The notes beneath the pieces were generated by a model. It was not told the origin of the DNA. It was given only the letters and a program-made list of their open reading frames with translations, and ran no database searches. Both the position numbers and the translations under genes were made by a program. From NCBI RefSeq assembly GCF_009857505.1, contig NZ_WWCP01000023.1, positions 26,209 through 90,208 on the forward strand: DNA of 64,000 nt, in the 5' to 3' direction. This DNA comes from Duganella lactea. GTDB lineage: Bacteria > Pseudomonadota > Gammaproteobacteria > Burkholderiales > Burkholderiaceae_D. Each line of letters opens with the position of its first letter. Position 1 is the stretch's first letter. Below, piece by piece: positions 35,596-46,880 of the stretch.

Positions 35596-37241
35596 TGATG
35601 GCTACCGATCTGGCGGCATGGGCGTCATCGCTCGGCGCCTTGGTGGCGGGCGTGGTGAGCGCCGTGCTGTATGGCCGCAAGCGCCGCTGGCCAGACGCGC
35701 TGCTGGCCGGTCTGGCTGGCGCCGCGCTCGCCGTCACGCTGGCGGATGTGCGTCTGCCTGCCGCCGCCGCGAGGCCGCTCCTGGTCAGCACGGAAACGGG
35801 CCGCATCAGTGATGCCGACCGCTTGGCAATCCCCGCCGCCGCCGGCATCGTGCTGCGTGGCGATGGCGTGCGAGAAGCGGAATGGCGTGACTTGCCTGCG
35901 CGCGCGCTGAAATGGAAACCCGCGCCTGCGGATTTGCTGTGGCTCGACTTCCCGCGTTCGATGTCGCTGGGACGTATTTTTACGCTGTCCGCGCGGCGCT
36001 CCGATACGAAGGCGGTGTGGCGCTTGCAGCTGCTGGCCGAGAACCAGCAGGTATTGGCGGATTCCGGGCCATCGTCGGCCGGGCAGTTGTCGGTGCAGTG
36101 GCTGCCGCCGGTGGCGGAAACCATGGTGCTGCAAGCGCGCCTGCTGGATGCCAACGGGAATAACATCGCCCAGGGACCGATTCCCTTGCAAGTGAAGGAG
36201 CCGTTGCCGCTGCAGATTCAGGGCCGTTTTGATGCCCCCTCATTCGATGCACGGGTGTTGAATCAGTTGCTGGCGGACGGCGGTGCGATCCTCGACTGGA
36301 ACGTCACATTGGGCAAGGCGATAGCGCGCAGCGAGACGCCGCGCGCCGACTTGACCGCGCCGAATGCGATGGTTGTCGACGCGGCTTACGTCGAGCATCT
36401 GAGCCCGTCGGCACGCGCGGCGTTGATGGCGCAGACGGCCAAAGGTGCGCCGCTGGTGGTGTTGGGCGGGAACGCTGCGGACGCCGGCGTGTGGCAGCGG
36501 GATTTTGGCTTGCGCTTGCAGCCGCAGTCGCCGACCACGGAGAAGGAAGACATGCGGCAGTTCGGCCAGGCGCTATCCATGCCGCCGGCCTGGCTGAATC
36601 CCGCTGCTGGCGTTGCGGTGCCGTGGACTGTGCTGGCGCGTGATGACAAGCGGCAGGCTTGGCTTTGGCAGCGCGCTTTGGGGGCGGGCCGCGTGGTGTG
36701 GATCGGCGTGGCGGATTGGCATAAGTATGCAATCAGCGCGCCGCGGGCTTTGGCCTTGTGGTGGCAATCGGCCATGGACGGTATTGCGCTCGCTGGCGTG
36801 CAGAAAACAGCGTGGCAGTTGAATGATCCGATGCCCGTGCCGGGGTTGCGCAGCGAGGTATGTGTGCAGGGCGTGAAGGCCGGGACCGCGCTGTTGGCCG
36901 AGGGCTACGCGGCGCTGTCGCTGCAGCCGCGCACTGACAAGGCGGATGGCGTGTGTGCGGCGTTTTGGCCGCGAAAGGCGGGTTGGGTGAAGTTTGGCGC
37001 GGATGGCATGGCGGCGCCGGGGCTGGCATATGTGTATGCGCGGGGCGATTGGCCCGCATGGCAAAAGGCCCTGCGCCGTGACGCCACGCAGCAATACGCG
37101 GCGCGGGCGATCGCTAACGTCGCACCACCGCCCGCCGTTGGCGCACCGCTGCCGATTGCGCCGTTTGGCGTGCTGTTTGCGCTGTCGATGCTGGCGTTGT
37201 GGTGGCGCGAGCAGCGGGCGGTGGCGGGACCGGACGCTTAG
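35592..37241 (+). CDS. Membrane protein of the MoxR-Bat operon, possible amidotransferase-like periplasmic domain
   Basis: 549 residues, last gene of the operon, overlapping the previous stop (ATGA; ATGs at 35592, 35595 and 35598 are all possible). It has N-terminal helices (SLGALVAGVVSAVLYG, LLAGLAGAALAVTLADV) and a C-terminal helix (IAPFGVLFALSMLALWW) around a long region that should be periplasmic. The part with NAMVVDAAYVEHLSPSARAALMAQTAKGAPLVVLGG resembles the glutamine-amidotransferase-like fold seen in several Bat-operon membrane proteins, without a catalytic Cys I can identify. Exact family not recognised. Ends 4 bp into the convergent flavoprotein gene. Confidence 0.75.
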   Translation: MMMATDLAAWASSLGALVAGVVSAVLYGRKRRWPDALLAGLAGAALAVTLADVRLPAAAARPLLVSTETGRISDADRLAIPAAAGIVLRGDGVREAEWRDLPARALKWKPAPADLLWLDFPRSMSLGRIFTLSARRSDTKAVWRLQLLAENQQVLADSGPSSAGQLSVQWLPPVAETMVLQARLLDANGNNIAQGPIPLQVKEPLPLQIQGRFDAPSFDARVLNQLLADGGAILDWNVTLGKAIARSETPRADLTAPNAMVVDAAYVEHLSPSARAALMAQTAKGAPLVVLGGNAADAGVWQRDFGLRLQPQSPTTEKEDMRQFGQALSMPPAWLNPAAGVAVPWTVLARDDKRQAWLWQRALGAGRVVWIGVADWHKYAISAPRALALWWQSAMDGIALAGVQKTAWQLNDPMPVPGLRSEVCVQGVKAGTALLAEGYAALSLQPRTDKADGVCAAFWPRKAGWVKFGADGMAAPGLAYVYARGDWPAWQKALRRDATQQYAARAIANVAPPPAVGAPLPIAPFGVLFALSMLALWWREQRAVAGPDA

Positions 37242-37879
37242 GCGCCGCGCTGCCAGTCTCGCACGTAGAAGGGGGCTTCGATGCCGCAGTCTGGCGCCGG
37301 CTCCGGAGCGAGCGCTGTGCGCGTCCACGGCAGTACACCGGCCCATGCCGGCCAGCTGAGGTCTTCCTCATCATCCTTCGGGCCGCCGCTGCGCACTTTG
37401 CAGGCCGCTTCCGCCAGTGAGATGCGCAGCACGGTCGTGGCGGCGTACTCCTTGTCCGAGCCGGGACGGACGTCGGCCTGGCGGCCGGGAACGATCTTCT
37501 CCATGAACGCTTCCATCGCCTGCCGCGCTCCGGCATCTTCCACCTTTTCAAAACGGCCGTAGACCATGGCCGAGCGGTAGTTCATCGAATGGCTGAATGC
37601 CGACCGCGCCAGCACCAGTCCATCCAGATGCGTGATGGTCACGCAGCATTCGCTTTCCAGCAGGCGTTTCACCATGCGGCTGCCGTTGGATCCGTGGATG
37701 TAAAGATGATCGTGCTCACGCCAGCAGGCCGTGGGGATGCAGTGCGCGCCTTTGCCGTCGCTGAAGGCGATGTGACACAAATAGGCATCATCGATGATGG
37801 CGTGCAGCATGGCGCTGTCGTATTGCGCGTTGTTGGCAACGCGGCGAATACGCGTCCGATCGGTCAGTGCTTGGTTCAT
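37238..37879 (-). CDS. Pyridoxamine 5'-phosphate oxidase-related FMN-binding protein
   Basis: 213 residues from the ATG at 37879 with a strong GAGGAGA ribosome-binding site; the open frame upstream of it is not needed. It is a split-barrel flavoprotein: AMLHAIIDDAYLCHIAFSDGKGAHCIPTACWREHD (in part) and YIHGSNGSRMVKRLL are typical of the PPOX-related subfamily that is often annotated as flavin-nucleotide-binding. It is divergent from a MocR-type regulator, the usual neighbour of vitamin B6-related genes, with a shared palindrome between them. It may be a B6-related or heme/flavin reductase-type enzyme; the reaction is not known from sequence. Confidence 0.88.
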   Translation of the reverse strand: MNQALTDRTRIRRVANNAQYDSAMLHAIIDDAYLCHIAFSDGKGAHCIPTACWREHDHLYIHGSNGSRMVKRLLESECCVTITHLDGLVLARSAFSHSMNYRSAMVYGRFEKVEDAGARQAMEAFMEKIVPGRQADVRPGSDKEYAATTVLRISLAEAACKVRSGGPKDDEEDLSWPAWAGVLPWTRTALAPEPAPDCGIEAPFYVRDWQRGA

Positions 37880-37915
37880 GGCTCTCCTCGTAAAAATCCT
37901 AATATAATGAAATAC

Positions 37916-37935
37916 TGGCTCTATCAGTAGAGCCA
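37916..37935. promoter_or_regulatory. Palindromic operator between the PPOX-like and MocR genes
   Basis: TGGCTCTA-TCAG-TAGAGCCA is a perfect 8+4+8 inverted repeat. A third similar half-site, TGGAGCCA (37952-37959), lies 24 bp downstream in direct orientation to the right arm. Just upstream is TATAAT (37903-37908), a consensus -10 for the regulator gene, placing the palindrome at its transcript start; for the divergent gene the palindrome overlaps the -35 area. This fits repression of the regulator and activation of the PPOX-like gene. Confidence 0.6.
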
Positions 37936-39436
37936 TGGATGACTATTTTTATGGAGCCAGAAATGGATCTCGCCCTGCTGATCAATGGCTATGCGGAACA
38001 GCATCGCCAGCTTGGATGGCCGCGCCAGCGGCTGCTGCATGAGTGCCTGCGCGCCGCGATACGCGAGGGCGCGCTGGCTGCCGGCACCAGGCTGGCCGCA
38101 TCGCGCGTGTTGGCGGAGGAGCTGGGCGTGGCGCGCAATACGGTGTTGTACGCCTACGAGCAGCTGGCCAGCGAGGGTTTCGTGAGCACCGACCGGTGCG
38201 GCACGGTGGTCGCGGCGGTGGCCGTGGCGGCACCCGCAGTCCGGCGCTCGGTCAGCACGCCGCAGGCCGGTCTGGCGCGGCGCATGCGTAACCTGCGTGC
38301 GGTATCCGGCGATGCCTCGCGCATGGGGCCATTTTTGCCTGGCGTGCCGGCGCTGGATCACTTTCCGCTGGCGTTGTGGCGGCGTCTGATCGAACGCGCG
38401 CTGCGCGGCCTGACGCTGGCGCAGCTTAATTACGGCGACCCTGCTGGCGAGCCGCAACTGCGCGAGGCGATTGCCGGCCATCTGCGCGCCGCGCGCGGCG
38501 TGGTGTGCGAAGCCGGCCAGGTGTTCATCACCGATGGCACCCAAAGTGGTTTGGATTTGTGCATGCGCGCGCTGGCCGATACTGGCGACACGGTCTGGAT
38601 CGAGAATCCCGGCTACACCGGTGCGCTGGCGGCGGCGCGCGGCGCCGGGCTGGCGGTGGCCGGCATCGATGTCGATGAGGAGGGCATTGCGCCGGCGGCG
38701 GACGATTGGCTGCTGCGGCCTCCGCGCCTGATCTACACCACGCCGTCGCATCAGTACCCGGTTGGCAGCGTGCTGAGTCTGCGTCGCCGCCACGCGCTGA
38801 TCGGCGCCGCCCGCAAGGCCGGGGCGCTGATCATCGAGGACGATTACGACAGCGAATTCCGCCACGACGGCGCCCCGCTGCACGCGATGCAGGGCCTGGC
38901 GCCGGATGCGCCGGTGGTCTATCTCGGCACCTTCAGCAAGACCATGTTCCCGGCGCTGCGCATCGGCTTTATCGTTGTGCCGGCGGCGCTGGCGGAAGCG
39001 TTTGCGCAGATGCGCAGGCAATCGTCGGCGCGCGGCCGGCCGGCGGAGCAGATGGCGTTGGCCGAGTTCCTGCGCAGCGGCCAGTTCGCGCTGCACCTGC
39101 GGCGCATGCGCCGCCTGTATCGCCAGCGCCGCGATGCGCTGGTGGCCGCGCTGCAACTGCATCTGGGATCGGTGGCGACGGTGCACGGCGCCTCGGCGGG
39201 CATGCACCTGTCGCTGCGCTTCAACGATGCCCGCATCGACGACATGGCCGTGGTGGCGCAAGCGGCCAAGCAGGGCATCGCCGTCAATGCGCTCAGCACG
39301 CACGACACGCAGGGCGTATCAGGCTGGAAGGGATTGATGCTCGGCTACGCACAAGTGCCGGCCGAGCGGATGGAGGAACTGGTGAAGCGGTTGGCAGCGG
39401 TGATTCACCTTGCGGCTTACGCTGCCAACCCGCAGC

Positions 39437-41848
<2,412 letters not shown>

Positions 41849-42047
41849 TGTTTTTCTCTCTTGTATTTTAAGACGGCCAGTGGGGGGACGGCCGGTCGAA
41901 AAATACTAAGGGAGGGGTTCCACTCGCGCCAACGCGACTTGCGGGTCAACGTTGTGAAATAAGCACATTTGCTGATAATTCGTGCTTTGCCAACGAATGT
42001 ATCGTAAGCTTGCCGGCGATACCGGCATGCGCTGTGCAAACGTGGGT

Positions 42048-42066
42048 AAAAAAGTGTGGCGCACAC
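42048..42066 (-). terminator. Probable intrinsic terminator of the exporter/two-component operon
   Basis: Read on the minus strand, GTGTG-CGC-CACAC is followed by six T. It lies 37 bp after the stop of the spermidine-synthase-like gene. The stem is only 5 bp, so efficiency may be modest. Confidence 0.5.
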
Positions 42067-42100
42067 GCATCGGTATGCGACGAGCGCATATCGATATGCG
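42066..42100. repeat. Two adjacent CGCAT palindromes after the spermidine-synthase-like gene
   Basis: CGCAT-CGGT-ATGCG (42066-42079) and the 16-bp palindrome CGCATATCGATATGCG (42085-42100). They lie between the terminator and the stop codon. They may be RNA 3'-end structures or a DNA-binding site; nothing decides this. Confidence 0.4.
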
Positions 42101-42102
42101 GT

Positions 42103-42879
42103 TTATTGCTGGTCCAGCATCCAGCCTTTCAGGCCATTGACCCAGGTTTTCGCCGGCAGGTTCAGGATCTTTTTGATCTCCGCCGCACGCTCATACAGCA
42201 CGCTGAAATCCAGCGACGGCGCGTTCTTGAAAGCGATGACGACGATATTCGCGTCGTGCACCTCCGGCAGCCACACCACGGCGTCGAACACCAGTTCCAT
42301 GGTCTGCAGATTCTTGTCGTAGTTGGTGAAGTCGTCGCCGAACACGTTGGTGGTCATGATGCCGCCGTCGCGCAGCACGTCGGCGCAGCCCTGGTAGAAC
42401 TCCTGCGAATCGAGCACCGGACCGCGCGCCTCCTCGTCGTACAGGTCCACCTGCAGCACGTCGACCGTGTTGCGGTTGGCCGGATCGAGCACGAAGTCCA
42501 TCGCGTTCATTTCGCGCACAGCGAGGCGCTCGTCGTTGGACGGCAGCGCGAACTGCGCCTGGCACATGGCGATGACGTTGGGATTGAGCTCGATGGCGGT
42601 GACGCGCGCCTGCGGCAGGCGGCGGTAGCAGAACTTGGTCAGCGCGGCGCTGCCCAGGCCCAGTTGCACGATGTGGCGCGGCTGGTCGATGAAGAGTAGC
42701 CACATCATCATCATCTGGATGTATTCCAGTTCGATGTTATCCGGCTTGGTGATGCGCATCGCGCCCTGCACCCATGAGGTGCCGAGATGCAGGCTGCGCA
42801 CGCCCTGGAATTCGGTGATGGTGGCCGGCGGGTGGCCGGGCTGGTCGAAACGGACGGCGGGGGATAAAGACTTGGACAT
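42103..42879 (-). CDS. Spermidine-synthase-like methyltransferase-fold protein
   Basis: 258 residues with the polyamine-synthase fold: the nucleotide-binding loop is HIVQLGLGSAALTKFCYR and the acidic motif is VDVLQVDLYDE. The N-terminal beta-strand domain of true spermidine synthases is shortened, and the residues that bind the amine substrate are not evident, so it may be an orphan family member rather than SpeE. It begins 12 bp after the histidine kinase gene on the same strand and ends before a probable terminator, so it appears to be the last gene of the exporter operon. Polyamines affect envelope charge, but no such link is shown. Confidence 0.82.
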   Translation of the reverse strand: MSKSLSPAVRFDQPGHPPATITEFQGVRSLHLGTSWVQGAMRITKPDNIELEYIQMMMMWLLFIDQPRHIVQLGLGSAALTKFCYRRLPQARVTAIELNPNVIAMCQAQFALPSNDERLAVREMNAMDFVLDPANRNTVDVLQVDLYDEEARGPVLDSQEFYQGCADVLRDGGIMTTNVFGDDFTNYDKNLQTMELVFDAVVWLPEVHDANIVVIAFKNAPSLDFSVLYERAAEIKKILNLPAKTWVNGLKGWMLDQQ

Positions 42880-42891
42880 GCCGCTAGTTTA

Positions 42892-44220
42892 TCAGGCCAG
42901 CGGCAACAGCATCGTCACCGTCAGCCCGCCGCCTTCGCGGTTGCTCAGCGTGATGCGGCCGCCGTGCGCCTCGGCGATCTCGCGCGCCAGCGCCAGGCCC
43001 AGGCCGGTGCCGCTGCGTTTGGTCGAGTAGAACGGCACCAGCGCGTTGGCCAGCACGGCGTCGCTCATGCCGGGGCCGCGGTCCTGCACATCGATGCGGA
43101 CGCCCTCGCGCAGCTTGCGCACTTCCAGACGTACCTCGCCGGCCGGCGAGCCGGATTCGTGGGCGTTCTTCAGCAGGTTGATGAGCGCCTGTTCCAGCTG
43201 GGCGGGATCGAAGGCGCCCGGCTCCGGCGGCGCTTCGCCGGTCTGCTTGAAGATCACCTGTTCGCCCAGTTGTTCGATGAACGGCTGCCAGGGCTGCGCC
43301 TCGATGCGCGGCGCCGGCAGCTTGGCGAAGCGCGCATAGCCGAGGATGAAGCTCTCCAGGTGGCGCGTGCGTTCGCCGATGGTGCCGAGGATTTGCGGCA
43401 GCTTCTCCGTTTGCCCGCGCCGCACCAGTTCCGCGCCGGAGTGCGCCAGCGAGGTCAGTGGCGCCAGCGAGTTATTCAGTTCGTGGCTGATCACGCGGAT
43501 GACTTTTTTCCAGGTCTGCACCTCCTGCCGGCGCAGTTCCATCGTCAGTTGGCGCAGCAGCAGCAGTTCGTGCTTGCGGCCATTCAGGTTGAAGCTGCGG
43601 CGCGCCAGGTGGTAGACATCCTCCTCTTCGCCGTCCTTGGTGGTGAACAGGCCGTCGCCGCCACGCGCCAGGGCTTCCAGCAGTTCCGGCGCCACGCGGG
43701 TGAGAACCTCGTCCAGCCTGTGGCCTTCGAGCTTGCGGCCGTCGTTCAACAACTGGCGCGCGGCGATGTTGGCGTAGACGATCGGGCCGGACTCGCTGAC
43801 CAGCAGCATGGCGACCGGCGTGTTCTGCACCATGGTGTCGAGCAGCAGTTCGCGCTGCACCAGGTCGAGCCGCTGCTGGCGCAGCACGTCGCCGAGGGCG
43901 TTGTGGGCGGCCACCAGGTCGCTCAGTTCATCGTTCTGCGGCCAGTGCAGGCTGAAGGAAAAGTCGCCGTCCTGGTAGCTGGTGACGGTGCCGGTGAGGG
44001 CGCGGAACAGCGACAGCATGCGCTGCAGCTCCGCGCGGATGGTGATGATGGCGAGCGGGATCACGCACAGCAGGCAGACGCCGATCACCAGGCCGGGATT
44101 TTTCGGGAAGTAGTGTTCCAGCGCGAGCGCGATCAGCATGCCGAGCGTGAGCAGGGTGCCGATCAGCGCCGTCCAGCGCGTGAGCAGCGAGAGCCGCAGG
44201 CCGCGCCGGCGTTCCGTCAT
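42892..44220 (-). CDS. Membrane histidine kinase paired with the sigma-54 response regulator
   Basis: 442 residues. Two helices (WTALIGTLLTLGMLIALAL, LVIGVCLLCVIPLAIITI) are separated by only about ten residues, so it lacks a periplasmic sensor domain and probably senses within the membrane or through the exporter. A PAS-like domain follows, then the H-box VISHELNNSLAPLTSLAH with the phosphorylated His, and an ATPase domain (LINLLKNAHESGS, DRGPGMS, GTGLGLALAREI). It resembles NtrB/NtrY kinases that serve sigma-54 regulators. Its start overlaps the regulator stop by four bases, confirming the pair. Confidence 0.92.
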   Translation of the reverse strand: MTERRRGLRLSLLTRWTALIGTLLTLGMLIALALEHYFPKNPGLVIGVCLLCVIPLAIITIRAELQRMLSLFRALTGTVTSYQDGDFSFSLHWPQNDELSDLVAAHNALGDVLRQQRLDLVQRELLLDTMVQNTPVAMLLVSESGPIVYANIAARQLLNDGRKLEGHRLDEVLTRVAPELLEALARGGDGLFTTKDGEEEDVYHLARRSFNLNGRKHELLLLRQLTMELRRQEVQTWKKVIRVISHELNNSLAPLTSLAHSGAELVRRGQTEKLPQILGTIGERTRHLESFILGYARFAKLPAPRIEAQPWQPFIEQLGEQVIFKQTGEAPPEPGAFDPAQLEQALINLLKNAHESGSPAGEVRLEVRKLREGVRIDVQDRGPGMSDAVLANALVPFYSTKRSGTGLGLALAREIAEAHGGRITLSNREGGGLTVTMLLPLA

Positions 44221-45581
44221 GGACGCACGATGCCCAGCCGCTCCATGCGGCGGTACAGCGCCTGGCGCGACAGGCCGAGTTCCGCCGCCGCCTGCGCCAC
44301 CACGCCGCCGGCGCGGCTCAGCGCCAGGCTGATGGCGTCGCGGTCCGGCTCGCGGTGGGCGTCATCGGCCAGGCCGGCCACGCCGCCCGCGTTGTCGGCG
44401 GCGGCGGGCAGGCCGAGATCGGCCACCTTGATCACATCGCCGCTGGCCAGCAGGCTGGCGCGCAGCATGACGTTTTTCAGCTCGCGCACATTGCCCGGCC
44501 ATGGGTGCGCCAGCAGCGCCGCCTGCGCATCCGGATGCAGTTGCAGATTCGGCTGCGGGCCGAGGAAGTGCATCGCCAGCGGCAGGATGTCGAGCGGGCG
44601 CGCCGCCAGCGGCGGCAGCCGTAGCTCGATCACGTTCAAACGGTAGAACAGGTCCTCGCGGAAGGCGCCGGTCTTGATCATGGCCGGCAGGTCGGCATTG
44701 GTGGCGCTGACCACGCGCACCTTGACCTGACGCTCGCGGTTGGAGCCGAGCCGCTCGAAGCGCCCGGTCTCCAGCACCCGCAGCAGCTTCATTTGTCCGG
44801 CCAGCGGCAGATTGCCGATTTCGTCGAGGAACAGCGTGCCGCCGTCGGCCGCCTCGAACTTGCCTTCACGCGCCTTGGCGGCGCCGGTGTAGGCGCCGGC
44901 GTCGGCACCGAACAATTCGGCCTCGATCAGCTCCGCCGGCAGCGCGCCGCAGTTGAGCACCACGAACGGCCCGTTGCGCACCGAGGAATTGGCCTGGATG
45001 ATTTCCGCGATCCGTTCCTTGCCGGTGCCGTTGGGACCGGAGATCAGCACCGGCACGTCGGCGCGCGCCACCTGGCAGGCCAGATGAATCACACGCTCGG
45101 TGGCCGGGTCCTGGAACACCATGCCGCGCAGATCGTGGCCGCGTTCCAGCTCGCGGCGCTGGCGCAGCTCCCCCTGCACCCGCTGCTGCAAGGCGCGCTT
45201 GGCCTGTCCCAGTTCGATCAGGTTGTTGACGGTGGCGATCAGCTTGTTGTCGTCCCACGGCTTGGCCTGATAATCGGCGGCGCCGGCCTTGATCAGGTCC
45301 ACCGCCGCGTCCAGGTGGGTCCACGCGGTCAGCAGGATCACCGGCAGGTCCGGATGGCGCGCGCGGATCGCGCGGAACAGCGCCGCGCCCTCCTCGCCGG
45401 AGGTGGTGTCGGCGCTGAAGTTCATGTCCTGGATCACCAGGTCCACGCTGTGCTGTTCCAGCAGCGTCAGGCCCTCCTTGGGCGAGGCGGCGCGCAGCGC
45501 CGCGATATCGTGCAGCGAGAACAGCACGTCGAGCGCCACGGCCACGGCGGCGTTATCGTCGATTATCAGTACGGTAGGCAT
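44217..45581 (-). CDS. Sigma-54-dependent response regulator (NtrC family)
   Basis: 454 residues from the ATG at 45581. Receiver domain with phosphoacceptor Asp in VIQDMNF and Lys in AKPWDD; AAA+ domain with Walker A GPNGTGKE, the sigma-54 contact loop as GAYTGA (a normal variant of GAFTGA), Walker B GGTLFLDEIGNL; and a C-terminal Fis-type helix-turn-helix (VVAQAAAELGLSRQALYRRM). It activates RpoN promoters. It is encoded within the exporter operon, whose promoter at 50238-50253 is of the sigma-54 type with CGGACA repeats upstream, so it probably autoregulates. The same promoter plan stands before the tldD operon. Operator recognition is an inference. Confidence 0.95.
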   Translation of the reverse strand: MPTVLIIDDNAAVAVALDVLFSLHDIAALRAASPKEGLTLLEQHSVDLVIQDMNFSADTTSGEEGAALFRAIRARHPDLPVILLTAWTHLDAAVDLIKAGAADYQAKPWDDNKLIATVNNLIELGQAKRALQQRVQGELRQRRELERGHDLRGMVFQDPATERVIHLACQVARADVPVLISGPNGTGKERIAEIIQANSSVRNGPFVVLNCGALPAELIEAELFGADAGAYTGAAKAREGKFEAADGGTLFLDEIGNLPLAGQMKLLRVLETGRFERLGSNRERQVKVRVVSATNADLPAMIKTGAFREDLFYRLNVIELRLPPLAARPLDILPLAMHFLGPQPNLQLHPDAQAALLAHPWPGNVRELKNVMLRASLLASGDVIKVADLGLPAAADNAGGVAGLADDAHREPDRDAISLALSRAGGVVAQAAAELGLSRQALYRRMERLGIVRP

Positions 45582-45622
45582 GCCGCCAGCATAACACTGT
45601 CGCGGCGTGCCCGCAGCGCTCA

Positions 45623-46858
45623 TCATGCCGTCCGCGTGGCGGTGGCCGGCGAGATGCTGGCGGCGCGCCACGCCGGTCCGTACACCGCGAGCACGCCCAG
45701 CACCCAGAAGATCACGGCGCCGCCGACCAGATAGCCGGCCGGCAGGCGCGCCAGTTCCAGCTGGCTGACCAGCAGCTGGTTCAGGCCCAGCGCCAGCAGC
45801 ACACCGGCGGCGATGCCGGCGCTGGTGATGATGAAGTTCTCGGTCAGGAAGTAGCGCAGGATGTCGATCCGCCGCGCCCCCAGCGCGCGGCGCACGCCGA
45901 TCTGCTTGCGCCGCTGCGTCACCCACAGGCTGGCCATGCCGACGATGCCGCTGGCGGTGATCAGCAGCAGCAGCACGCTGACGGTCAGCAGCATCCACGC
46001 CAGCGCCTTGTCGGCGCGGTAGCGCGTGGTACGGAATTCATCCATGGTGCGCAGGCGGACGATCACCGGCAGCGCCGACTTGCCGCGCACGGCGGCTTCG
46101 GCCTCCTTCATCACACGGTCCAGTTGACCCGGCTCGGCGCGCAGCGTGTAGTTGAAGGACTTGCCGCCGGTGGCGCGCAGCGGCACCAGGATCGAGAATT
46201 CACCAGTCTCGGCGATTTGCGCGCCGGGCGTTTGCAGCTTCTCGATCACGCCGACCACGCGGCCTTCGCGCGCCGTGTCGCCGTTGCCGAAGTAGAAGGT
46301 CTTGCCGATCGGGCTGCCGCTGTCTGGCCACAGGCGTTGCGCCAGCGGGCGGGTGATGATGGCGACGGTGTTGCCTTCATCGGTGACATTCTGGTCGATG
46401 ATCGGCACTTCGCCCGGCAGGAAGTCGCGCCCTTCGACCAGTTGCAGGCCCCAGGTCTTGATCAGCGAATCGGCGCTGCGATACACGCTGACGGTGGCGG
46501 ATTCGGTGGTCTGCTTGCGGCTGACCGACAGGCTGGTGTAGTTGCCCGAGCGTGACAGCGGCATTTGCCACGAGGTGGCCACCGACAGCACGCCTGGCAC
46601 CGCGCGCAGCGTCTCGCCGTAGCGCATCTGGTTGGCCAGTTGCTCTTCGTGCGAGCCGGCCTGCAATTGGCGGATCTGCAGCGCGAAGACGTCCTGCTCG
46701 TTGGCCAGGCCGCTTTCGCGCGCCGATACCGCCTGCCGCACCTGCACGATGTGCAGGGCGTTGGCGAGGATGGCCAGGCTCAGTGCGACCTGCACCGCGA
46801 CCAGGATCGGGCCGGTCTTGTTGCGCAGCAGGGCGGAAAGGATGGGGCGGATTTCCAT
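45623..46858 (-). CDS. MacB/FtsX-type ABC transporter permease (second)
   Basis: 411 residues with four membrane helices (one N-terminal and three C-terminal) around a large periplasmic domain, the MacB topology. The C-terminal region with GIVGMASLWVTQRRKQIGVRRALGARR is the FtsX-family signature. Unlike MacB the ATPase is a separate protein. Two unequal permeases (411 and 438 residues) suggest a heterodimer. Such exporters pump peptides, macrolides or lipid-like molecules from the periplasm using mechanotransmission. Confidence 0.92.
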   Translation of the reverse strand: MEIRPILSALLRNKTGPILVAVQVALSLAILANALHIVQVRQAVSARESGLANEQDVFALQIRQLQAGSHEEQLANQMRYGETLRAVPGVLSVATSWQMPLSRSGNYTSLSVSRKQTTESATVSVYRSADSLIKTWGLQLVEGRDFLPGEVPIIDQNVTDEGNTVAIITRPLAQRLWPDSGSPIGKTFYFGNGDTAREGRVVGVIEKLQTPGAQIAETGEFSILVPLRATGGKSFNYTLRAEPGQLDRVMKEAEAAVRGKSALPVIVRLRTMDEFRTTRYRADKALAWMLLTVSVLLLLITASGIVGMASLWVTQRRKQIGVRRALGARRIDILRYFLTENFIITSAGIAAGVLLALGLNQLLVSQLELARLPAGYLVGGAVIFWVLGVLAVYGPAWRAASISPATATRTA

Positions 46859-46880
46859 GATGTGGCTCGCTTATCGGAAC

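Noticed and set aside
41849..42047. Promoter or Fur-type site for the TonB receptor
   Set aside because: A TTGACC hexamer is present on the minus strand, but no matching -10 at proper spacing and no recognisable Fur box; left unassigned.
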